From: a methanogenic archaeon ISO4-H5
GTDB taxonomy: Archaea; Thermoplasmatota; Thermoplasmata; Methanomassiliicoccales; Methanomethylophilaceae
Direction: 5' to 3'
DNA length: 64,000 nucleotides
NCBI GenBank assembly: GCA_001560915.1
Contig: CP014214.1
Coordinates: 1,178,001-1,242,000, forward strand
A program made the translations under genes and the position numbers. Positions 16,124-23,637 of this stretch are shown piece after piece (the stretch's first letter is position 1; each line of letters starts with the position of its first letter). A model generated the notes under the pieces. That model saw nothing but the letters and a program-made list of their open reading frames with translations, was not told where the DNA came from and searched no databases.

Positions 16124-19082
16124 GTCTCAAAGGAAGATTGCCGAGACCACCGAAGGGATGATGGTAGCTGATGCGGGACCGGGAACCGGCAAGACATTCA
16201 CCGTCGTATCGAGATGCATCAACATCCTCCGCAAGAAGGACGTTGGCCCCAAGGACCTCATCATGCTGACATTCACCCGCAACGCCGCCGCGGAAATGAA
16301 GGAGAGAGTGACTGCCGAGGTAACCAGGATGCTCTCCGAGAAGGAGGTCACCGCCGAGGAGTTCAGACATGTCTCCAAACTTGTGAAGGAGACCTACATT
16401 GGGACCTTCGACTCTTTCTGTCTCGCTGTCGTGAAACAATCCCCGTTCAACATCAGCAAGTTCTTCGGATTCAAGGAGGAACTCAGCAGAAGTGCGGACA
16501 TCACTGAGAACGACAGCATGAACCGCGCCCATTTCTCCCGTTTCCTCGACCGTTTCATGCATACCCGCGGAGAGGATTTCGGAGACCTAGCCGCTCTGGC
16601 GGCAGAGAACCCCTCACAGATGTACAACCTGCTGAACCGTCTCATGGCCCGCGGTATCCTCCCGTACAAGAAATCGTCCACCGGACGGTATCCCTGGTTC
16701 GGAGGCAACGACGGAAAGGATCTGGTAGGTGATACCGAAACACTCCGTCAGATGCTCGAAGGGTTCAAGGGATTCGACAAGAGCGATGATTTCGGAGACG
16801 TATCTTCACTTGAAGGCTTCGACGTCTATGCCAAACCGCCTGGACAGGAGATGAAGGATGCGGCTGCCTTCGAGGACCGTTCAGCCCTCATCGACATGAT
16901 CCATGAGATCTACTACGCTTATCTCCGCCAGTGCGTCATCGACGGCCATCTCACATTCGGGGTGGTTGCTACATTCGCCTTCGTCGTCCTCTACAGCGAC
17001 CCGCAGGCAAGGGAATCCTTCAAAACGAGATATCTGATCGTGGACGAATTCCAGGACACCAACACCAACCAGATGATGATTTCCCTGATGCTCCTTAAGG
17101 AACCGAATCTCTGTGTGGTGGGCGACTGGAAGCAGGGAATCTACGGATTCAGATTCGTGACCATCGAGAACATCACGCGGTTCGAGGACCGTATCTGCGA
17201 CCTCAGGAAGTTCCTGAACGATGATACCGTCCGCGTGTCGGTGCACCCAGGGGACATCATGAGGTTCCCGCTGATGGAGAACTATAGGAGCTCGCAGCTG
17301 GTTATCGACAGGGCTTACGAGAGTCTGACCATCCCTGCCACCACCAGCGAGCCTCTGGACAAGGATGCGGTCAGGAAGGACATCACTTACATTACCTCGA
17401 GCCGTGACGAAATAGGCGACAATACGGGATTCCAATGCGTGCAGTGCGAGTCGCAGGATGCGGAGATCGAGGAGGTCCTCAGACGCATACTCGACTATGT
17501 GGAATCCGGCAACTATACGGTTGTCAAAGACAAGGAAAACAGAAGACCCAGATATGGAGATATCGCCGTACTGTGCAGGACCTCGGCCGTCTGCCGCAAG
17601 ATCTTCGATGCGTGTCAGGAACACGGAATACCGGCCTTCCTGCAGGGTGACGTGAGCGTCATGGCCACCCGCTACGGAAAGATGCTTCTCGCCTGGCTGA
17701 GATACATCAGTAACGACAAGGATGTGTGGGGAATCGTGCCGATTCTTGCCGATCTCGGCTACTCTGAGAGCGAAATCGAACGTCTCCGCTCATACAAGAA
17801 TGATACCGCCGACGAACCCATCCTGGTGGAACTCAGGGAGTTCAAAACCAGGCTCCGCGCCAAGAGAAGACGTATCACGGAACTCATCTCGGATATCTTC
17901 TCCTACTACGGCTGGGACAATGATATAACACAGGCCATAACCACCATACTGTCGTCGTCCCACCGCAACTCCCTGATGACCATCTCCGATCTAATCAGGA
18001 TCATCGAATCCGATATCGAGACGGATGCTAAGTACGATGTGGACGGACTCCCCCTCAGCAACGCGGTCATCATCCAGACCCTGCACAAATCCAAGGGACT
18101 GGAGTACCCGTTCGTCATCATCCCCCGCATCGACCAGAACTCATACCCGTCGACCGGCGGAGACAAGTCGGTGTTCCGCTTCAGCGACCTGACCGGCATC
18201 AGGTGCAGCCGGACGATCATCTATTTCGGTAATGAGAAGAAGATAGGCAGCTCCTGGAGAACCTCGGCGGTTAGCAAATCCATCGTCAAGGACTACAGCG
18301 AAGAACGCAGGCTGCTGTTCGTCGGGATTTCCAGGGCGAAACAGTACGTCACCCTTATCGCCGGAAAGAAGCCGTCAGCATTCTTCAGCTACTATGCCGA
18401 CAAATATGGAAAAACCGAAGGAGGCACCGAACCGGTCCCCGTGCTTACACTCACCGAGGAACTGCTGGTCAAACGCCCCGTCATCGGTGCCATCAAACCC
18501 CGCAGGAAGAACATCCCAGTGCACGGCATGATGCATCTCGACAAGAGCGGATACCGCGCCGAGACCGAGTCCGACGAGTTCAACAAGAAGGGTATGCAGT
18601 ACGGAACCGACGTCCACAAATTGGCGGAGATGCTGGTCCGCGGAAAGCCGTTCGACGCTCATCTCTTCAAGGAATATCCGCAGCTCAACATGGCCCGCGA
18701 CGTCGTCGAGCGCCTGAAGGGAGAGGGTGCGTTACTGACCGCGGAGAAGGAATGCAGCCTCCCGCTCAACGACCTTAATGCCACGGTCAGGGGAGTGATC
18801 GACATGTACGCGGAGTTCCCCGACAGGATCGAGGTCCACGACTGGAAGACCGATGCGGAGCCCGTCTACGTGAACGAGTACAAACTGCAGCTGACCGTCT
18901 ACGCACACGTGCTGGCACATATGAAGAACAAGCCCGTGACGTGTCACATAGACTGGCTCACGCAGGGAAGATCGGAAGAGTTCCAGCCCCTGCCGACGGA
19001 CCTCATAATCGAGAAGGCGAAGGAGTTCCTCTCCGCCGTGACGAAGACCCAGTACATCCCCGACGAGGAGGAGCTGCTCTAA
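16110..19082 (+). CDS. AddA-like UvrD/Rep-family helicase with C-terminal nuclease domain
   Basis: A 990-residue superfamily 1A helicase-nuclease. Helicase motifs are clear: ADAGPGTGKTFT (Walker A, about 20-31), LTFTRNAAAEM (Ia), YLIVDEFQDTN (motif II), VVGDWKQGIYGFR (III), MENYRSS (IV), VIIQTLHKSKGLEYPFV (V) and EERRLLFVGISRAKQYV (VI). The C-terminal domain has GTDVHKLAEML, GVIDMYAEF and HDWKTD with LQLTVYAH, the PD-(D/E)XK nuclease signature of AddA/RecB. Together with the AddB-like protein it forms a two-motor or two-nuclease end-resection enzyme by analogy to bacterial AddAB. A CGGG/CCCG hairpin (19089-19102) and AT-rich sequence follow the stop. AddAB is uncommon in archaea, and acquisition from bacteria is possible. 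Confidence 0.92.
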   Translation: MALNESQRKIAETTEGMMVADAGPGTGKTFTVVSRCINILRKKDVGPKDLIMLTFTRNAAAEMKERVTAEVTRMLSEKEVTAEEFRHVSKLVKETYIGTFDSFCLAVVKQSPFNISKFFGFKEELSRSADITENDSMNRAHFSRFLDRFMHTRGEDFGDLAALAAENPSQMYNLLNRLMARGILPYKKSSTGRYPWFGGNDGKDLVGDTETLRQMLEGFKGFDKSDDFGDVSSLEGFDVYAKPPGQEMKDAAAFEDRSALIDMIHEIYYAYLRQCVIDGHLTFGVVATFAFVVLYSDPQARESFKTRYLIVDEFQDTNTNQMMISLMLLKEPNLCVVGDWKQGIYGFRFVTIENITRFEDRICDLRKFLNDDTVRVSVHPGDIMRFPLMENYRSSQLVIDRAYESLTIPATTSEPLDKDAVRKDITYITSSRDEIGDNTGFQCVQCESQDAEIEEVLRRILDYVESGNYTVVKDKENRRPRYGDIAVLCRTSAVCRKIFDACQEHGIPAFLQGDVSVMATRYGKMLLAWLRYISNDKDVWGIVPILADLGYSESEIERLRSYKNDTADEPILVELREFKTRLRAKRRRITELISDIFSYYGWDNDITQAITTILSSSHRNSLMTISDLIRIIESDIETDAKYDVDGLPLSNAVIIQTLHKSKGLEYPFVIIPRIDQNSYPSTGGDKSVFRFSDLTGIRCSRTIIYFGNEKKIGSSWRTSAVSKSIVKDYSEERRLLFVGISRAKQYVTLIAGKKPSAFFSYYADKYGKTEGGTEPVPVLTLTEELLVKRPVIGAIKPRRKNIPVHGMMHLDKSGYRAETESDEFNKKGMQYGTDVHKLAEMLVRGKPFDAHLFKEYPQLNMARDVVERLKGEGALLTAEKECSLPLNDLNATVRGVIDMYAEFPDRIEVHDWKTDAEPVYVNEYKLQLTVYAHVLAHMKNKPVTCHIDWLTQGRSEEFQPLPTDLIIEKAKEFLSAVTKTQYIPDEEELL

Positions 19083-19137
19083 AAAGAACGGGCGCGCACC
19101 CGCAAAATTATTTTATTCATTTAACGTGACACCCTGC

Positions 19138-21747
19138 ATGCACGGCAACGGACTGACGTCCCAAGAGGTCAAGGAGAGGGTCTCCCAAGGACTCTCCAAC
19201 GACAAAGAGGAACGTCAGAGCAGGGGATACTTAGAGATTCTCGCCAAGAATCTGCTTACCCCCTTCAACGTTGTCCTTTTCATCCTCGGTATCGCCCTTC
19301 TGTACTTCCAGGAGCTTACCAGCGCTATCGCGGCGACCGGGGTCATCATCTTCAACGTGATAGTCTCCACCGCCCAGGAGTGGAAGGCCAAGCGCCGTCT
19401 CGACAAGATCGCGGTTCTCATGAGGCCCAAGGTCAACGCCTTCCGCGACGGCGAACTGAAGGTCATCGACCGCTCCGAGATCGTCATGGACGACCTCCTG
19501 TTCCTCGGTGCCGGGGACCAGGCGCAGGTGGACGGTGTCATCGACGACGAGAAATCGCTCGAGATGGACGAATCACTCCTCACCGGGGAGTCCAAGACCA
19601 TCCGCAAGCACAAGGGTGACAAGGTTTTCTCCGGTTCCTACTGCGTCACCGGCGAGTGCTGGATGAAGGTCACCAACGTCGGCGACGATACCTACTCCGC
19701 CAAGATGCTGAAGAAGGCCCGCAAGTTCGAGAAGAAGAGCACTCCCCTCCAGACCGAGACCAACACTGTCACCCAGATCCTGATGGCCATCGCGTTCATC
19801 TATCTGATGATTCTCATCGTGATCAACGCATTCGGGGGACATGCGCTTACCACCTACCTCAAACAGGCCGTAATCGTTCTGGATATCGTGCCCATCGCAC
19901 TTTTCCTGCTGATCTCCCTTACCTACATGATTGCTGCTGTCAGGATGGCTGATTCAGGAGTCCTCCTGCAGAACTCCAACTCTGTGGAATCCATGAGCCA
20001 TGTCGACACCGTCTGCATGGATAAGACCGGAACCATCACCACCAACAACCTGGTCTTCGAAGGCATCGACTATGTCGGCAACGACCCCGCCGCCACCGAG
20101 GCCCTCGTGAGGAAATTCGTATCGGTCACCGGCAGCAGGAACAGGACCGTCCTCGCCATCGAGGCGAAATACGGACATGAGGACGTGGAACTCGTCGATG
20201 AGGTACAGTTCTCGTCCGAGAGGAAGTTCAGTGCCGTTCGTTTCAGGGACGGAGAGGGATACAGGTCCGTCTACATGGGCGCATGGCCCTTCCTCAAGGA
20301 CAAGGTGACCGACGGTACCGATGTCACTCCCGCTCTCAAGGAACTTTCATCCAAGGGCCTCAGGTCCGTCGTCCTCTTCGATGCCGGTTCCGCCGAACTC
20401 CATGACACATCCGGCGAGATCGTCCTCCCCGACCTGAAGGTACTTGCCGTGATCTCCATCAGGGATGAGATCAGACCCGACTGCAAGGAGATCATCTCCG
20501 AATTCGTGGACCACGGGATGGATATCAAGGTCATCTCCGGCGACGATCCGGAGACTGTGGAGGCCATCTTCAAACTGGCCGAGATCCCCGGCGAAAGGAA
20601 GATCATCTCCGGGGATAAACTCGACAGCATGAACGAGGATGAGTTCGCACAGGCCGCCCTCGAGACCAATATCTTCGGCCGTATGAGGCCTGAGCAGAAG
20701 GAGAAGGTCATTGACTCCCTCCGCAGAAGCGGCAGATATGTGGCCATGGTCGGCGACGGAATCAACGACGTCCGCTCCATCAAGAAGGCCCAGGTGGGCG
20801 TAGCGGTTCAGAGCGGAAGCGGTGCGGCCCGCGGAGTGGCCGATATGGTCCTCATGAACGATGATTTCAAAGCTATTCCCCAGGCTATCGTAGAGGGGAA
20901 GAGGACCGTCAGCGGTATGAGGGACATCCTGAGGCTGTACATCACCAGGAACTTCGTCCTGGCTGCTCTGGTCCTGGTGCTGCTGCTCATCTTTGCCAAA
21001 TGCCCCCTGCGCCCCATCCAGAACTCGCTTTACGCTCTGCTCACGGTCTCCATCGCAGCTTTCCTCATGACCCTGTGGGCCAAACCGACGGAGAACAAGG
21101 ATCTGGTGCTTCCCGGAGTCATGAGATTCGTACTGCCCACCACCGGCACCATAACCGTGTTCGCACTGGCTATCTACGCCATGTTCTACTTCGGTACCAT
21201 GGAGCACTGGATGGACGGTGCCTTCGAACTCGCACCCTCGTATCAGGAGATCTGCGAAAGACTGAACATGACCATGGAGCAGGTTTACAGCAAGCTCAGC
21301 ATCGAGGGCTCGCCTGACCATTTGGTTCCTGTGGACCTCCAGCATACCGCCGAGATCAACGCCAGGAACGCGATGCTCCTGTTCCTCCTGATCTCCGGTA
21401 TCCTCGAACTGATCATCCTGTTCCCCCTTACCAAGAGACTATCCATCACGGATGACTATCAGAGGGATGTGAAACCCACCATCCTCGCCCTGCTCCTCCT
21501 GGGACTGACCTACGCATTCTATCAGATCCCCGAAGTATACGTGACAGTAGCGGAGACCCTTCCTGTAGGGAACATGTGGGTGTTCATCGCCGGAGCGGTT
21601 GCGGTGTGGTACGTCATCACCCTGTTCGTACTCAAGAGTCCCAGACTCCAACCTCTCTCCAACTTCTTCGACAGGATGGTTAGGCGCGGACTGCAGAAGA
21701 GCTTTGAGAAACAGTCCCGCAAGGAACTGCAGGAAGAGGACGACTGA
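19138..21747 (+). CDS. P-type cation-transporting ATPase (CtpE-like)
   Basis: A membrane ATPase of 869 residues from ATG 19138. A GTG at 19126 would add 4 residues, but the TATA-like TTATTTTA at 19108-19115 lies 26 bases before 19138. It begins LTSQEVKERVSQGLSN, has two N-terminal membrane segments, the actuator motif LLTGES, the phosphorylation site DKTGT (Asp about 295), MRPEQKEKV and GDGINDVRS, and six C-terminal membrane segments. The architecture resembles type II ATPases of the CtpE group (calcium uptake in mycobacteria). In segment M4 the usual PEGL reads VPIALFLL, so the classic ion-binding Glu is absent and the transported ion cannot be assigned. Convergent with the exonuclease gene, stop codons abutting. 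Confidence 0.9.
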   Translation: MHGNGLTSQEVKERVSQGLSNDKEERQSRGYLEILAKNLLTPFNVVLFILGIALLYFQELTSAIAATGVIIFNVIVSTAQEWKAKRRLDKIAVLMRPKVNAFRDGELKVIDRSEIVMDDLLFLGAGDQAQVDGVIDDEKSLEMDESLLTGESKTIRKHKGDKVFSGSYCVTGECWMKVTNVGDDTYSAKMLKKARKFEKKSTPLQTETNTVTQILMAIAFIYLMILIVINAFGGHALTTYLKQAVIVLDIVPIALFLLISLTYMIAAVRMADSGVLLQNSNSVESMSHVDTVCMDKTGTITTNNLVFEGIDYVGNDPAATEALVRKFVSVTGSRNRTVLAIEAKYGHEDVELVDEVQFSSERKFSAVRFRDGEGYRSVYMGAWPFLKDKVTDGTDVTPALKELSSKGLRSVVLFDAGSAELHDTSGEIVLPDLKVLAVISIRDEIRPDCKEIISEFVDHGMDIKVISGDDPETVEAIFKLAEIPGERKIISGDKLDSMNEDEFAQAALETNIFGRMRPEQKEKVIDSLRRSGRYVAMVGDGINDVRSIKKAQVGVAVQSGSGAARGVADMVLMNDDFKAIPQAIVEGKRTVSGMRDILRLYITRNFVLAALVLVLLLIFAKCPLRPIQNSLYALLTVSIAAFLMTLWAKPTENKDLVLPGVMRFVLPTTGTITVFALAIYAMFYFGTMEHWMDGAFELAPSYQEICERLNMTMEQVYSKLSIEGSPDHLVPVDLQHTAEINARNAMLLFLLISGILELIILFPLTKRLSITDDYQRDVKPTILALLLLGLTYAFYQIPEVYVTVAETLPVGNMWVFIAGAVAVWYVITLFVLKSPRLQPLSNFFDRMVRRGLQKSFEKQSRKELQEEDD

Positions 21748-22509
21748 TCATCTTCCGCCGTGGCGTCCCGAGAGGTCGTAAGGATCGTAGCAGCCGTCGT
21801 CGTACAGTTTTATCATGACGTGGGAGGCCACTCTCGCATCCGAAAGAGCACGGTGGTCCTGCACCCCGTTTATGCCTGCTGGGTCTTCGCCCCGCAGAAT
21901 GTGTTCGTAGGCATAATCGAGCTTGGGATAGCGGTATTCCTTGACACCGTACAAAGGGCTCTTGAGCTTGCAGATGTCGCGGGCGGAGAACATGATGTCG
22001 CGGCATTCCTTGAACAGGTTCCTGAAATTCCAGGGGAATCTGTAAAGGAACTTGTCGAGGTCGTATTGAACATTGTAGGTGGTCAGGAATCTGTCCTTCA
22101 CAATGTTGTGCACCTCGCGCCTGACCTGCGAGAAGGGTTTGCCGGCGGCCACCTGCTCCACGGTCAGATCGGTGTTCTCGAAGATCCATGAGGTCTTCAT
22201 CTCCTCCGTCCAGGTGGAGACATCATAACCTACGATGGCGGAATACACTTCTTTGACCGTATGGTTCTTGAGAGATACCTCGGTGATACCGACATCGACC
22301 ACCAGATCGCCGTACTTGCTCCAGTCGAGTTTGTCCAGCCTCGAATCGTCGAAGAAATCCAATGCGCTCTTCTTGAAGAACGGGTCGACGAAAGGATCGT
22401 CCTCGTAACGAGCACCGTCGAGACCCGTGGTCTCGGTATCCAGCACGAGGATCGTGTCGGGGATGTCCTCCACCGCCGCCTCCAGACCCGTACGGAAGTC
22501 CGAGGTCAC
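21748..22509 (-). CDS. DnaQ-like 3'-5' exonuclease (DEDDh)
   Basis: A 253-residue exonuclease starting at GTG 22509, chosen because GGGGAGGT lies 7 bases upstream on the minus strand; the frame stays open to a GTG at 22578, but that overlaps the TATA element shared with the opposite gene. Exo I is LVLDTETTGLDG, the Exo II Asp is in TTYNVQYDLDKFLY, and Exo III is DHRALSDARVASHV (H-x4-D), so all DEDDh residues are present. A charged insert after Exo I (DPFVDPFFKKSALDFFDD) is unusual. The family trims RNA or DNA 3' ends, as polymerase proofreading subunits, RNase T or DinG-type accessories do; the substrate is not evident. A weaker relative lacking these residues is at 10075-10638. Confidence 0.88.
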   Translation of the reverse strand: MTSDFRTGLEAAVEDIPDTILVLDTETTGLDGARYEDDPFVDPFFKKSALDFFDDSRLDKLDWSKYGDLVVDVGITEVSLKNHTVKEVYSAIVGYDVSTWTEEMKTSWIFENTDLTVEQVAAGKPFSQVRREVHNIVKDRFLTTYNVQYDLDKFLYRFPWNFRNLFKECRDIMFSARDICKLKSPLYGVKEYRYPKLDYAYEHILRGEDPAGINGVQDHRALSDARVASHVMIKLYDDGCYDPYDLSGRHGGR

Positions 22510-22577
22510 TGTGAGGACCTCCCCTGGATTACTGAAAGCGGAACGGCTGGACGCATAGCTCGGATATTGCCAAACCA

Positions 22578-22588
22578 CTTATAAAACG
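22578..22588. promoter_or_regulatory. TATA box between exonuclease and ubiquitin-like gene
   Basis: CTTATAAAACG is about 25 bases before the ATG of the ubiquitin-like gene, fitting a leaderless message. Because TTATAA is palindromic it could also serve the divergent exonuclease gene, whose preferred start lies about 70 bases to the left and has a Shine-Dalgarno site. Confidence 0.6.
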
Positions 22589-22605
22589 ACGCTGTTCCCC
22601 CGGAC

Positions 22606-22800
22606 ATGAGCGCCACCCTCATCATCTCAGGCAAAGAACACCAGGTCCAGCCCGGGCTCACCATAGAGGAGGCCGTGCGCTCCGCGGGTGCTCTTCCCGA
22701 TGCATTCCTTTTCCTCGTGGACGGGAGGCCTGTCCCCATGGACACGCCCATGGAAGACGGTATGACGGTCAAGGCCGTCAAGGTCGCCTCCGGCGGATGA
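22606..22800 (+). CDS. Ubiquitin-like sulphur-carrier/SAMP protein ending in Gly-Gly
   Basis: A 64-residue beta-grasp protein of the MoaD/ThiS type: ATLIISGKEHQVQPGLTIEE, FLFLVDGRPVPMDTP and a C-terminal KVASGG. The terminal Gly-Gly is the feature required for adenylation by an E1-like enzyme. Known relatives deliver sulphur for tRNA thiolation or for molybdopterin or thiamine synthesis, or act as SAMP protein modifiers. No partner (MoeB/UbaA, MoaE or ThiG) is in the window, so the role cannot be narrowed. Leaderless by its TATA box. Its TGA abuts the stop of the convergent cobyric acid synthase paralogue (TGATCA). Confidence 0.85.
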   Translation: MSATLIISGKEHQVQPGLTIEEAVRSAGALPDAFLFLVDGRPVPMDTPMEDGMTVKAVKVASGG

Positions 22801-23637
22801 TCATTCTTCCAGAAGCTTTACGATCCCTTCGAGGTCCACACCCGACTCTACGGCATTGTCGATGAGCCTGTCTAGGTTCCTTATGAACTCCTCATGGAGG
22901 TCGCCGGAACCGATGTTTCCGCCCGTCTGGGACAAGCTGTCCTCCTCTGGGAATTTCAGCGATTCGTAGGGCACGATACCGAAGCATTTCATGCCCGTGA
23001 GCTCCTCTACTTTCTGAATGCCGGGGCCCAGGATGGATGCGTCTCCGCGGAAACGGTTGATGACGAATCCCTTCATCAGGGGCTTGAGTTCGTCCGGTAT
23101 CAGGAGCCATGTTCCGTAGATGGCGGCGAATACGCCGCCTCTCTCGATATCGCCCACAAGGATGGCCTTCACTCCGCGGGCCTTCATCAATCCGACGTTG
23201 GCCATGTCGGTGGACATGAGGTTGAGTTCGGCGGGTGATCCGGAACCCTCACAGATAACAGCATCGTACTGCTCGATCAACCTGTCATAGGATTCGCAGG
23301 CCTTCTCCATGACCTCATCGCGGTCCCAGGGCTGGTCGCGTACGATATCCTGATATGGTTTTCCGCGGAGGATGATCTGCATCCTGCCCGAACCTGCGGG
23401 CTTTAGAAGAACGGGATTCATGTCGCCGGTGGGCTCGATACCGCAGGCCCATGCCTGGAAGGCCTGTCCCATACCGATCTCCTCCCCGCCGAGGGTGACA
23501 TATGAGTTCAGAGAAAGATTGGAAGCCTTGTAGGGTGCGACTTTCATCCCCTTACGGACAAGATACCTGCAGAATGCCGCATCGAGGGTGGTCTTGCCGG
23601 CACCGGAGGAAGTTCCCAGGAAGAGCAACGATTTCAT
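22801..23637 (-). CDS. Cobyric acid synthase paralogue lacking the glutaminase domain
   Basis: A 278-residue protein that matches the ATP-dependent N-terminal domain of CobQ/CbiP: LGTSSGAGKTTLDAAFCRYL (P-loop), KASNLSLNSYV, IGMGQAFQAWACG, NPVLLKPAGSGRMQ, ICEGSGSPAELNL and VGDIERGGVFAAIYGT. The C-terminal class I glutamine amidotransferase domain, with its Cys and His, is missing. The last 30 residues (NLDRLIDNAVESGVDLEGIV) nevertheless resemble the last residues of the full-length CbiP next door (NLDLLADAFESGLDMDALLS), so the protein looks like CbiP with the middle removed. It starts within the stop of that gene (ATGA). It may accept ammonia or amidate a different corrinoid or tetrapyrrole; this is speculation. 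Confidence 0.85.
   Translation of the reverse strand: MKSLLFLGTSSGAGKTTLDAAFCRYLVRKGMKVAPYKASNLSLNSYVTLGGEEIGMGQAFQAWACGIEPTGDMNPVLLKPAGSGRMQIILRGKPYQDIVRDQPWDRDEVMEKACESYDRLIEQYDAVICEGSGSPAELNLMSTDMANVGLMKARGVKAILVGDIERGGVFAAIYGTWLLIPDELKPLMKGFVINRFRGDASILGPGIQKVEELTGMKCFGIVPYESLKFPEEDSLSQTGGNIGSGDLHEEFIRNLDRLIDNAVESGVDLEGIVKLLEE

Noticed and set aside
21745-21750. TGATCA where two convergent stop codons abut, repeated at 22798-22803, considered as a designed or conserved site
   Set aside because: Stop codons meeting head to head give TGATCA automatically when both are TGA; two cases are expected by dense packing.
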